A DNA stretch of 64,000 nt from Saprospiraceae bacterium. Its GTDB lineage: Bacteria; Bacteroidota; Bacteroidia; Chitinophagales; Saprospiraceae. The stretch is taken from the NCBI GenBank assembly GCA_016715405.1, contig JADKAE010000004.1:248001-312000 (forward strand), written 5' to 3'. The translations under genes and the position numbers were made by a program. The notes under the pieces are model-generated. The model was not told where the DNA came from. It saw nothing but the letters and a program-made list of their open reading frames with translations, and searched no databases. Shown piece by piece: positions 48,698 to 58,366 of the stretch (the stretch's first letter is position 1; every line of letters begins with the position of its first letter).

Positions 48698-51174
48698 TTG
48701 TCACTTCATCCAATAGCCGGCACGCAGACTTATGTTACGGTAGTCCTCCCCTTGGCCGTACCCAAGACTTATACCTATCTCGTACCCGAAGAATTACTTC
48801 CCGAGGTACAGGTAGGCGTGCGGGTAGAAGTGCAATTTGGGCACAACAAGCGCTATGCTGCGGTGGTATCGGAAGTGCATCAGACGCCTCCCGACGCCTA
48901 TCAGCCCAAGCCCATCCTGGCTGTCATTGATGAGCAGCCCGTGACCACCCCCACCCAGATGCAGCTCTGGCAGTGGATGGCCGACTACTATTGCTGCACT
49001 GTGGGCGAGGCCATGCACGCGGCGCTGCCCGCCCACCTTAAGCTGAGCAGTGAAACCATCATCGCATTAAGCCCTTTTTTCCAGGACCACTACGCCGGCG
49101 CCGGCCTCGACGACAAAGAATACCTCATTGCCGAAGCCCTCAGCATTCAAAAAGAGATATCGCTCGACGACGTGCGCAGCATCCTCGATCAGCGCTCGGT
49201 ATACCCGGTGATCCGGCGTTTGCTCGAAAAAAAAGTTATTTATTTAAAAGAAGACCTGCAGGACAAATACAAGCCCAAAACGGTGGCTTGCGTCAGATTG
49301 CAAGCTCCTTACGATACAGATTCGAGCTTGTTGCGCGAAGCTTTTGAAAAAATAAGTCGCGCCACGCGCCAGACCGAGGCGCTTTTGGCCTACGTGCAAT
49401 TGTCTAAAAAAGAGCCTTTTGTGCGCAAACAAGCCATCTACGACCTGGCCAAGGCCAACTCGATGGTCATACAGGCCATGGTAGACAAGGGCATCTTTGA
49501 AGTATACAACCGCGAAGTGAGCCGCCTGGGCGCCTATGAAGAAGAAACCCTGGAAGCCGGGGTACTCGCCGAACAGCAAAGCCGGGCGCTGACAGAAATC
49601 AGGCAGCACTTCGAAAACGACAAAGTAGTGTTGCTGCACGGCGTGACGGGCAGCGGCAAAACCAGGGTATACATGGAGCTCATCGAAGCGGCGATAGCAG
49701 AGGGGCGGCAAGTGCTGTACCTCCTGCCCGAGATAGCCCTCACCGCCCAGATCATCAGCAGGCTCCAGCGCGTCTTCGGCGACCAGATCGGCATCTACCA
49801 CTCCCGGCTCAACAACAACGAACGCGTAGAACTGTGGAATCGCGTATTGGCCGGCCAGCCTGTCGTGCTGGGCGCCCGCTCGGCCCTGTTTCTGCCTTTT
49901 ACCAAGTTGTCGCTGGTCATCATTGACGAAGAGCACGACCCCTCTTACAAGCAAAACGACCCAAACCCGCGCTACAACGGCCGCGACGTGGCCATCTACC
50001 TGGCCACCCTGCACGGCGCTAAAGTGCTACTCGGCACCGCCACGCCCTCGGTAGAAACCTATTACAACGCCAGGCAAAACAAATACGGTCTGGTGGAAAT
50101 GCCCGAGCGCTTCGGCGGGATAGAAATGCCCGCAGTGGTAATCGCCGACGCCAAAGCCGAACTCAAGCAGCGCAAACTGCAATCGCATTTTACCACTGTA
50201 TTGCTCGACGAGTTGCGCGGCGCCCTTACCCGGGGTGAACAGGCCATTCTCTTCCAAAATCGCCGGGGTTATGCCCCGTTTATCGCTGCGTCAACTGCGG
50301 GTGGAACGCCGAGTGCATCAACTGCGATGTGAGCCTTACCTTCCATAAAGGCCACAACTGCCTCAAATGCCACTACTGCGGCTACCAGTCGCCCCTGCCC
50401 CAATCCTGCCCCGCCTGCGGCGGTCGCAAGCTCACGCTTCAGGGCTTCGGCACCGAAAAAATCGAAGACGAACTCGCCATCTATCTGCCCGATGCCCGCA
50501 TTGGGCGTATGGACCTCGACACCGTGCGCTCGCGCAACGCCCATGCCCAACTCATCAACGATTTTGAAGAACACCGGCTGGATATCCTCGTCGGCACGCA
50601 GATGGTGACCAAAGGCCTCGACTTTGAAAACGTGGGCGTGGTAGGTGTGCTCAGTGCCGACCAGTTGCTGCAATTCCCCGACTTCAGGGCCTCCGAGCGC
50701 GCCCTCCAGTTGATGATGCAGGTGAGTGGGCGCGCGGGGCGAAAACACAAACAAGGTAAAGTGGTCATCCAGGCCTTCAACACTACCCTGCCGGTATTGC
50801 AGGAGGTGATTACCAACAACTTTGTATCCTTTTACGAGCGCGAATTGCGCGAGCGCTACGACTTTCAGTACCCGCCCTTTACACGCCTCATCCGGCTTAC
50901 CCTCAAGCACAAAAAACCGGAAGTGGTCAACCAGGGAGCTACCGTCATGTCGCAAACACTCAAACAACGCTTGGGCGAGTGGGTGATAGGGCCGGCCGTG
51001 CCATACGTGGCGCGCGTACGAGAGTATTTTTTGATAGATATGCTCATCAAATTGCCGCGCAATGTGCAGAAGATCAATTATGCCAAACAAAGCGTATTGG
51101 AGGCCATGCACCTGATGCAACAGCAGAAGGGATTATCGGGCGTGCGCGTCAATATCGACGTCGATCCCTACTGA
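48698..51174 (+). CDS. priA: Primosomal protein N' (replication restart helicase), frameshifted
   Basis: PriA restarts stalled replication forks by loading the replisome. The joined protein is 825 residues. An N-terminal DNA-binding domain (VTVVLPLAVPKTYTYLVPEE) leads to the helicase core with Walker A LLHGVTGSGKTRVYM, the DEEH box VIIDEEHDPSYKQ and GTATPSVE. The zinc-binding cysteines (CVNCGWNAECINCD, CLKCHYCGYQ, CPACGG) appear only after one T is restored at 50279-50281. Start is TTG. The break is in an essential-type gene at a homopolymer, so it is probably a read error. Confidence 0.92.
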
Positions 51175-51262
51175 TTAATAACCTGTACATTTTAAAAACG
51201 ACCGTTGCAAAATTGAGAACCGCCGCGCTTAAATTTAATTTCTCAAAATGAGCATTTTACAT

Positions 51263-51270
51263 TAGCTTTG
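51263..51270 (+). promoter_or_regulatory. Promoter box TAGCTTTG
   Basis: Exact TAnnTTTG match 63 bases before the GTG start of the LytTR regulator. There is no gene in 51175-51333. Confidence 0.6.
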
Positions 51271-51333
51271 CTCGGATGCCATCGGCACAGTAAATCGAGA
51301 TTCTCTTTATAAAATAACTAAACCTGATCTCAC

Positions 51334-52104
51334 GTGATTAAAGCCATTATCATTGAGGACGAAATAAATGGGCTCAACAACCTGAAAAACCTGTTGGCAG
51401 AACACTGCGAAGAAATCGAAATTATCGGCACCGCCGGCTCTGTGGAAGAAGGCGTTGACCTTCTGGTCGATCAGGCTGTCAAACCCGATGTCGCTTTTCT
51501 CGACATTAACCTGCCCGATGGCCAGGTATTCCAACTGCTCAACCAGATCCGGCCCATCGATTTCGATATCATCTTTGTGACGGCTTATGAAGATTACGCC
51601 GTCAAAGCCTGTCAATACAGCTCTATCGGCTTTATCTTAAAACCCATCGACCCCGACGCGCTGGTAGATGCCGTGGCGCGTATACGCCCGCGTCGCGACA
51701 GCCAGACCGAGAAGCGTCTCGACGTCTTCAACGCCTACTACAACAACCCCAACGCTTTTACTAAAATGAGTATCTCTGCCCTCGACGGCATCTACTTTGT
51801 CAATATCAAAGACATCGTGCGCTTCGAGGCGGAAGATAACTATACCCATATCTACCTCACCAGCGGCGACAGAATTACCGCCTCCAAAACCATCAAATCG
51901 TATGAAGACCTGCTGGCGCCTTTCAACTTCTATCGCGTGCACAAACGCCACGTGATCAACCTCAACTACATGAGGAAATTTGTCAAAGGCGACGGTGGTT
52001 ATCTCATTATGGACGACGGCATCAAGATCGAAGTATCGCGCCGCCGCCGCCCCGCTTTTATGGTGTTTATGGAGCAAATGCGACAGATGCAGGAGGGGTG
52101 GTAA
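51334..52104 (+). CDS. LytTR family response regulator
   Basis: A 256-residue DNA-binding response regulator. The receiver domain (1-120) has acidic residues in IIIEDE, the phosphorylated Asp57 in AFLDINLPDG, Thr83 in FVTAYEDYAV and Lys103 in FILKPID. A LytTR domain (about 145-245) follows, with FVNIKDIVRFEAEDNYTHIY and FYRVHKRHVINLNYMRKFV. Start is GTG at 51334. No histidine kinase lies next to it. In other bacteria LytTR regulators often control peptide or bacteriocin genes. The next gene here is a double-glycine leader peptide, 195 bases downstream. Confidence 0.9.
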   Translation: MIKAIIIEDEINGLNNLKNLLAEHCEEIEIIGTAGSVEEGVDLLVDQAVKPDVAFLDINLPDGQVFQLLNQIRPIDFDIIFVTAYEDYAVKACQYSSIGFILKPIDPDALVDAVARIRPRRDSQTEKRLDVFNAYYNNPNAFTKMSISALDGIYFVNIKDIVRFEAEDNYTHIYLTSGDRITASKTIKSYEDLLAPFNFYRVHKRHVINLNYMRKFVKGDGGYLIMDDGIKIEVSRRRRPAFMVFMEQMRQMQEGW

Positions 52105-52299
52105 CCCCATCCCGGTAGTCAAAGGCAACCCCCGTTTTTCTGGCCGATGTCCCTCCCTTCCACGGACAGTACAGGGTAGTTTGCTTGTTATGCGAATTAA
52201 AAATATGTGACTCAGGCGCTAACCCGCTTGGGATTAATTCGTACCTTTACGCTTAGATTGAGTGAGTTCTTGTTGGTTCATTCCCAAAATCCGTTAGCT

Positions 52300-52449
52300 A
52301 TGGGAAAATCAAAAAAAAGCCTTGAAGATCTTAAAAACGATCTCAAAACCCTCAAGGATAAAGACATGGATAAGATCATTGGGGGTAAAAAAGGCAAAAA
52401 AGATGACAAGAAGGGAGGTAGCGGCTGTGGTGGCATTGTGCCGCAGTAG
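52300..52449 (+). CDS. Double-glycine leader peptide (RiPP or signal-peptide precursor candidate)
   Basis: A 49-residue peptide starting at the ATG at 52300. Residues 1-29 form an amphipathic leader ending in KDKDMDKIIGG. Hydrophobic residues sit at -12 (Leu18), -7 (Met23) and -4 (Ile26) from the GG, as in class II bacteriocin leaders cut by C39-peptidase ABC exporters. The predicted core, KKGKKDDKKGGSGCGGIVPQ, is basic and glycine-rich with a single cysteine. A box similar to the promoter consensus, TACCTTTA, is at 52243-52250, and a strong terminator follows. No modification enzyme or exporter is in the window, so any product type is inference. Confidence 0.7.
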   Translation: MGKSKKSLEDLKNDLKTLKDKDMDKIIGGKKGKKDDKKGGSGCGGIVPQ

Positions 52450-52483
52450 CAGCTCAGAGTTTTTATAAATTCCCCCCCGCAAA

Positions 52484-52521
52484 AGAGGCCGCCTCATCGG
52501 TGAAACGATGAGGCGGCCTCT
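52484..52521 (+). terminator. Intrinsic terminator, perfect 16-bp stem
   Basis: The stem AGAGGCCGCCTCATCG pairs perfectly with CGATGAGGCGGCCTCT across a GTGAAA loop, and TGTTGTT follows. It closes the leader-peptide transcript. Confidence 0.85.
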
Positions 52522-52792
52522 TGTTGTTGGCTATTCTTGCTCTCCGCTGCAATGCACATAGGGCTATTGCGCCTTCTTTGTTTTATTTAGTAGAAGTTAA
52601 TAATTCTGGTGCAAGAATCTGGTTGTCATATTGACCCCTTCGCTCGGTAGGAAGTCAGAATTTCAACTTGCATCAAGGCCACATATCCGGCATTTCAGCT
52701 TGTGCAGCGCTTTTAGCATAAAAAAAACCGGAGAACTACCCTAAGCGTTAAGTTTTAATAGAACCTGTTTCGGACAATATTGCAAAACACAT
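52522..52792. other. Intergenic stretch without a gene
   Basis: I see no open frame of note, no repeat array and no RNA signature. This is one of few gaps without a heptad array. Confidence 0.5.
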
Positions 52793-52800
52793 TACATTTG
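52793..52800 (+). promoter_or_regulatory. Promoter box TACATTTG for the NTPase operon
   Basis: Exact TAnnTTTG match 23 bases before the ATG. A TTG in AATATTGCAAAA (52778-52782) lies near the -33 position. Confidence 0.65.
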
Positions 52801-52823
52801 TTGAAGAGTCAAAGCTTTAGAAT

Positions 52824-54120
52824 ATGCAACCTTACGAATATCAATTTCCAGAGAAAATACCATTCAGGGCAAAAGAAACCACTGAACCGGAATTTTACAT
52901 ACAATCCCGAGAAGACTGGTTTGGTAAGTTGTGGGTGGACTTCTCTAGCGTGCGAAGCCAAAACCAGTTTGACGCGATGAAATTCGACCTTGGAATGGTC
53001 GGCAACATACTCGAACATTATCCCAATGAATTTGTCAAAATCATCTTTTCAGGCCATAGAGGCTGCGGCAAGTCTGTTGAGCTCAAGCGCTTCTCCAGTG
53101 AAATCAACAACCCGGATGCCTTTTTCGCTATTTTGATTGACCTTGAAAAGGAAACTAATGTGGAGCAACTGGAGCCTGAGGACATTTTTGTCGTGCTGGT
53201 TACTATGCTCTCCAAAGAACTCGAGCTCAGAAAAGTTAAAATCGACCATGATAGTTTCGCCGATATCGCCGAAGAGTGGCTGCAAGAGAAAGAAGTCGTG
53301 CAGGAAGTGTCAAATGATTTTGGTGTGGAGGGAGAGGTAAAAGCGACCATAGGGTGGAATTTTTGGAGATTCCTCGGCATAGAGGGTAACCTCAAAGGGA
53401 CTTTTGCCCGCAACAACGTCACGACAAACGCCATACGCCAAAAAATCAAAACGAACCCCAAACCGCTAATCCAAAAATTCAATGTTACCCTGGTAGGAGT
53501 ACGTCGGTTGCTTCGGCAACAAAACAAGGGCAAAGACATCATCTTCATCATTGACGGACTGGAAAAAGCAAGCGCAGCTGTGTATGAATCGCTTTTTGTG
53601 AAAGACGTGCAGATGATTACCGGAATTGAAGCGCACATTATTTCCACCGTCCCCATAGGAACATACTACGAAATCCTGCACCTTCCCACGCACGACTTTT
53701 TCAGGGAACATTTGCTCCCAATGATCCGCATCAATGACGATTCCATGCCGCTTTTAAGGGAGGTTATCGAGCGCAGGGCAGACAAAAGCCTTTTTAGCGA
53801 AGGCGTGCTGGATTGTTTTGTACAAGCTTCGGGCGGATGCCCCGCATTTTATTGAAATTGGTTAACCGAAGCCTCGTGAAAGCAAGGGGAATTTGGTGAC
53901 GATGGACATTGCCAAAGACGCCATGGCAGAAGAGGGCAACAACCGTTGGCGCACCCTTAATACCTTGCATAAAGAGGTATTGCGTTCAGGAAAATTTGAT
54001 AATGCCGACAAAGAAGTACTTGAATTACTACAATCCTTGAACCTGCTCGAATATAATGGCAAAAAAATTGATCGTCAGATTAATCCGCTCATCCGCCCAT
54101 TTTTGCAGGATCAATCATGA
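52824..54120 (+). CDS. P-loop NTPase (AAA/STAND-like), frameshifted
   Basis: A cytoplasmic ATPase of about 432 residues. Walker A is GHRGCGKS (77-84). Walker B is IIFIIDGLEKA with Asp244, and a sensor-like strand IISTVPIG follows near 275-285. Residues 130-210 form a helical insertion. The C-terminus after the joined frames (RILLKLVNRSLVKARGNLVT, then EVLELLQSLNLLEYNGKKID) looks like a helical bundle and a winged helix, as in STAND-type NTPases. C4 at 53840-53843 and AA at 53890-53891 are each one base short. Its stop overlaps the next ATG (ATGA), so it is translationally coupled to the TPR protein. A role as the switch of a conflict system is inference. Confidence 0.8.
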
Positions 54121-56162
54121 ACCGGCTACCTCCCACATGGCAGGAACAGAATGAAGAGCGCTGGCTCCAGTTGGACTTCGTGCTGGTAGGGCGATCTGCA
54201 GCTACTGTTATTTGGATCACGTGCAATTCCTTTCGACACCGGCAGCGATTATTCCATAGCTTTAAGGAAAGATATTCCCAATTCCAGCATCTTGAACTAT
54301 ACCTGGACGACTATGCTGCGGGGTCTGTTCCCGCCTTCATTCGTTCGGGCATCCCTGCCGATGCCCTGGCCGCCGAGCCGGGGAAATCCGTCCTGCATCT
54401 GTTCGGAATTGAAAAACACCTCCAGCCCGGCGGACAAGAAGCCCCTACGGGCTTTTTCAAAGCGCTCAACTTCGAACGGGAATTGCTCTTCCGGTCTTTC
54501 CCTTTTCCTATCGTTTTTGGAGTGAAGAATACTGCCAGATCAAAGCCCAGGTGCTCGCTCCCGACTTTTGGGACTGGCTGGTCTATATTTTCCACTTCGA
54601 AGCGCCGCCTGAGACACTTGACTCTGACGGCTTGATATTTATGACCGATGAAAGCGCTCCAACTGTAGGCCCCGAAGACCGTGAAGCAACCTACCACCGC
54701 ATCGCCCGTCTTCAACACGAACTCGAATTGCTCGACGACTCACCCAATCCACGTCCTAAGGAAAAGCTCTCTCTACTCAAAAGTCTTGCCGATGCCTGTT
54801 TCAACCTGCAAGACTTCGCAAAAGCTCTCGCCTGGAATAGCGAAATCTTGAGCATGGAAGAATATCTTTCCAAAAAGATAAAGCACACTGGATCAATAAG
54901 TTAGGATTACTGCACTACTATCAAGGGAACTACGAAAAAGCCCTTGAGTTATATCAGAAAAGTTTAAAAATATATCAGGAAATCGGCGACCGCAAGGGCG
55001 AAGGCACGACCCTCAATAACTTGTCCACGATAGCTTATGCGCAAGGCGACTATGCCACGGCTTTGCGCTATCTGGAACAAAGTTTAAAAATAAGGCAGGA
55101 AATCGGCGACCGATCGGGCGAAGGCACGACCCTCAATAACATCAGTCAGATTGATGATGCGCAAGGCGACTATGCCACGGCCTTGCGCTATCTGGAACAA
55201 AGTTTAAAAATTCAGCAGGAAATCGGCGACCGATCGGGCGAAGGCACGACCCTCAATAACATCAGTCAGATTTATTATGCGCAAGGGGACTATGCCACGG
55301 CCTTGCGCTATCTGGAACAAAGTTTAAAAATTCAGCAGGAAATCGGCGACCGATCGGGCGAAGGCACGACCCTCAATAACATCAGTCAGATTTATTATGC
55401 GCAAGGGGACTATGCCACGGCCTTGCGCTATCTGGAACAAAGTTTAAAAATAAGGCAGGAAATCGGCGACAAACAGGGCGAAGGCACGACCCTCAATAAC
55501 ATCAGTCAGATACATAAGGTAAAAGGCGACTATGCCACGGCCTTGCGCTATCTGGAACAAAGTTTAAATATTCAGCAGGAAATCGGCGACCGTCAGGGCG
55601 AAGGAGCCACCCTCAATAACATCAGTCAGATACACCAGGTAAAGGGGACTATGCCACGGCCTTGCGCTATCTGGAACAAAGTTTAAAAATTCAGCAAGAA
55701 ATCAGCCACCGTAAGGGCGAAGGAATCACCCTCAATAACATGAGCGTCATAGCTTATGCGCAAGGGGACTATGCCACGGCCTTGCGCTATCTGGAACAAA
55801 GTTTAAAAATTCAGCAGGAAATCGGCGACCGTCAGGGCGAAGGAACCACCCTCAATAACATCAGTCAGATACACAAGGTAAAAGGGGACTATGCCACGGC
55901 CTTGCGCTATTTGGAACAAAGTTTAAAAATTCAGCAGGAAATCGGCGACCGGATGGGTACGGCTTCGACACTACATAATATGGGCGCTATGTTGTTTGAT
56001 CAGCAGCAGTTGGAAGCGGCCCTTCCGAAATTGTACCAGGCTTACGTTGTTTTTGACCAGATTGGATCGCCGAATGCCGAAGGCACTATGCAGTATTTAG
56101 AAGTAATCGTCGGCCAACTCGGCGAGGACAAGGTGAAAGACTTGCTATCGCAGATGGAATAA
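54117..56162 (+). CDS. TPR protein with near-identical 40-residue repeats, frameshifted
   Basis: About 682 residues when joined. The N-terminal about 200 residues have no recognised domain (WLQLDFVLVGRSAATVIWIT; FWDWLVYIFHFEAPPETLDS). A helical linker follows, then TPR units from about residue 265. From 54961 to about 56000 nine units of exactly 120 bp (40 residues, core GDYATALRYLEQSLKIQQEI) are almost identical at DNA level. Single bases are missing at 54514-54518 (T run), 54872-54876 (A run) and 55641-55643 (A run). TPRs of this kind form ligand-sensing arms in NTPase and CHAT conflict proteins. Coupling to the NTPase suggests a split sensor-switch pair. Confidence 0.82.
54961..56000 (+). 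repeat. Nine tandem 120-bp coding repeats
   Basis: Units start at 54961, 55081, 55201, 55321, 55441, 55561, 55680, 55800 and 55920. The units at 55201 and 55321 are identical over all 120 bases. Differences cluster at the codons before AQGD/VKGD (DD, YY, HK, AY) and at DRSGEG/DKQGEG/HRKGEG. Confidence 0.92.
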
Positions 56163-56240
56163 TTTTTCTGATGTTTGATTTTTGATGTTGGCTGATTGAT
56201 ATTTGATGCTGGATTTTTGATGTTTGATGTTTGATGTTTT
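56163..56240. repeat. Direct heptad array TGTTTGA/TTTTTGA
   Basis: About ten heptads such as TGTTTGA, TTTTTGA, TGATTGA, TATTTGA and TGCTGGA. The complementary motif appears at 57005-57024, 58349-58366 and 60240-60297. Confidence 0.85.
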
Positions 56241-56245
56241 TATAA

Positions 56246-56352
56246 GGGTAAGAAACTGTTTTTAAAACCATACTATTGGGCAGTCCATGTAGCCAGGAGA
56301 CCGAGGGCGTGAAATAGTAGAGACGCGATTAATCGCGTCTCTACTATTTCAC
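56246..56352. repeat. Dispersed repeat copy ending in a 44-bp perfect palindrome
   Basis: 56246-56324 resembles 213-292 (see the first region). From 56309 to 56352 the sequence is a perfect palindrome whose half is GTGAAATAGTAGAGACGCG plus ATT. No T run follows, so it is not a classical terminator. No gene lies in 56163-56471. Confidence 0.85.
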
Positions 56353-56471
56353 ATACTATAGCCTAACGAATTGTCAGCCTACACTCTGATTCCAGTAAAA
56401 GCAAATGTACCAGGTTTACAACAGTTACTAAAGTACGTGCGAAATATACCGTTTACCATAATTCGACTAAT

Positions 56472-56937
56472 TTGGAACAGGAAAAACCCGGTATACCGGT
56501 CGTAATCCAGGGCGCTCCGGAGCATCCCGAGGCGGCGGCGTGGCGGGCCTATCACCGCAGCACACTGGAAGGCGCCCACAGCGGCTGGAGGAAGCCGCCA
56601 AATTTCTCAGCGGGGCAATAGCCCTTACCCTCACGCTTACTATCGACAACGATTTTTTCAAATCGCCCACCCCGGTCGATGCGTCAGTTTCCCCCAGCGC
56701 TTATGCCCCATTTTGCTGGCCGCGGGTATCGGTCTATGGGTACTGTCGCTTACGGTCGCCTTGCTGGTGGTGTTCCCCTTCCGCTACCGCTACGTGACCT
56801 AATCGTCGGAGTCTATCCAGGCTATGCATGCCAGGGTGGTACGGCGCAAATACGCTTTTTTGGTCGCTGCAGTGGTGTGCTATCTGCTGGCGCTTGCCGC
56901 TGTGGCTTGGGTAAGGGTGGCGGCGCTGTGGCCATGA
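56472..56937 (+). pseudogene. Broken three-helix membrane protein
   Basis: No frame is open throughout, but three pieces join into about 155 codons: AYHRSTLEGAH, then KRLEEAAKFLSGAIALTLTL, then CPILLAAGIGLWVLSLTVAL and KYAFLVAAVVCYLLALAAVA. Two one-base deletions (about 56570 and 56667-56669) and an in-frame TAA at 56800-56802 interrupt it. Three hydrophobic helices are evident. The start (TTG at 56472) is a guess. It follows the NTPase/TPR pair in the same direction and might be its membrane effector, but it could also be unrelated debris. Confidence 0.5.
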
Positions 56938-56947
56938 CAGTATGCCG

Positions 56948-57024
56948 TGGTGTGAATGTTGGATGCTGAATGCTTAATTGATTATAATTAACTCATTATC
57001 AATCAACCATCCAACATCCAGCAT
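56948..57024. repeat. Inverted array (GTTGGATGCTGAATGC / ATCCAACATCCAGCAT)
   Basis: The left arm GTTGGATGCTGAATGCTTAA and a spacer ATTATAATTAACTC are followed by a right arm of ATCAATCAACCATCCAACAT type. The IS element is inserted at the end of the right arm. Confidence 0.82.
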
Positions 57025-58348
57025 TGTCGTAGGACATTGAATATACCTGAAAAAAAAAGTCGGAAAGATTACCGGAAGTTCATTGATATTTAGGGTCAAA
57101 AATTACGAATATGGAAGCACACTCTCCGGCTAAACGTCAAGAAGCCTATCGGATGTGGGAATCTGGAGAAAAGAAGAGCGTGATAGCTAGAAGTCTTCAG
57201 ATTGATTACGACACCCTACTAGGGTGGATAAAACGCTTTAAAGCCGAGGGCGTTTCAGGTATGGAATTACGTTATCATCGGTGTGGACGCCCCCGGGTTA
57301 TAGACGATAAGGTAAAAGCAAAGGCCATTGCGCTTCGACAGGCACATGCTGGGTGGGGCTGTCCATATATTCGCTTGCAGTTGGTACAGGAATTTGGGGC
57401 ATCATCAGTTGCGAGTGTTCGGCATATCCATCGGTGGCTAAAAGCGGCGGGACTGATGGAGTCCAAGACACGCTGCCGGCAGTAGCCGTTCCTTGGGCCA
57501 AAGTTCCGTTGGCACGTGTTCAGGTTGATGCCAAGGAACAACTTAAGACGGCAGACGGCCTCCCTGTTGTTACCTGAATTTTACAGATGAAAATAGCGGC
57601 GCGGTGTTAGACGCCTTTGTTTTCCCCTACGACCGCATCAGCCAAGTACCCGTTGATCAGATATGATGCGGTGCGCTACCTCATGTTTCGTTGGGGATTC
57701 ATCGGTGCTTTTCGGGCAGATAACGGCGCTCCGTTTGGAGACCCAAGCAGGCGAGCGTTATCTGTGCTGAATTTATGCCTCAGGGGGTATGGTATCCATG
57801 TCAAGGTTAATCCACCACGCCGACCACAAAAAAATGCCAAGGTAGAGCGCAATCAAGGAACCACAAGCCGTTGGGCAGATGTGAGTGCTTGTCGCAACTA
57901 TCTGGATTTTCAAGACAAAATTAATCAAGCAGTCTGGCATCAAAGAGAATTATTCCCTTCTCGTGTATGTAAAGGCCAGACGCGGGCTCAATACTTTCCC
58001 CAACTTTTTAATAATCCCAAACGATTCCACTCCGATGCTTTTATCCCCATTTTATATATGAGCATCTGGCAAAAAGGAGCCTGGCAACGCAAGGTAAGTA
58101 AGGATGGTACCACCACGTCTGTTCAGTGCAAACTATCAGATTGGACGTAAGCATTGTCTTAAACACGTGACCGCTACCTTTGATCCTGATGAGAAATCAT
58201 GGGTTTTCAAAGACCGCTATGGTGTCATATTGAAAACATGCCTCGCCCTTAACCTGAGCCCACAGCATATTCGTAATTTATCCCTATTTCAATGAACTTC
58301 CGGTAATCTTTCTGACCTATAATCAGGTATATTCAATGTCCTACGACA
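57025..58348. mobile_element. IS element with about 60-bp terminal inverted repeats
   Basis: A 1324-bp element. The left end TGTCGTAGGACATTGAATAT is repeated exactly, inverted, at 58329-58348. Pairing continues inward through GAAAGATTACCGGAAGTTCA with few mismatches, about 60 bp in all. Ends of the TGT...ACA form and an rve-type transposase fit the IS3/IS481 supergroup, but the family is not certain. I see no clear target-site duplication (CCAGCAT on the left, AAATCCA on the right). It sits inside a heptad array. Confidence 0.88.
57111..58295 (+). pseudogene. DDE transposase of the IS element, four frameshifts
   Basis: An N-terminal helix-turn-helix (MEAHSPAKRQEAYRMWESGE; SVIARSLQIDYDTLLGWIKR) precedes an integrase-type catalytic domain. 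Catalytic acids are visible in VQVDAKEQL, FRADNGAPFG and KNAKVERNQGT. The C-terminal piece is ATFDPDEKSWVFKDRYGVIL. Breaks lie near 57470 and 57567 (base missing), near 57652 (extra C) and near 58105 (extra base). The net length then corresponds to 394 residues. Given the indel load of the whole window it may be intact in the cell; as written it could not be translated. Confidence 0.82.
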
Positions 58349-58366
58349 AAATCCAACATCAAACAT
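58349..58366. repeat. Remnant of heptad array after the IS
   Basis: AAATCCAACATCAAACATCA adjoins the stop of the glycosidase gene. It corresponds to the uninterrupted array at 60280-60297. Confidence 0.75.

Noticed and set aside
54961..56000. Regular 120-bp repeats as a CRISPR-like array
   Set aside because: They are in frame, encode 40-residue TPRs and have no unique spacers.
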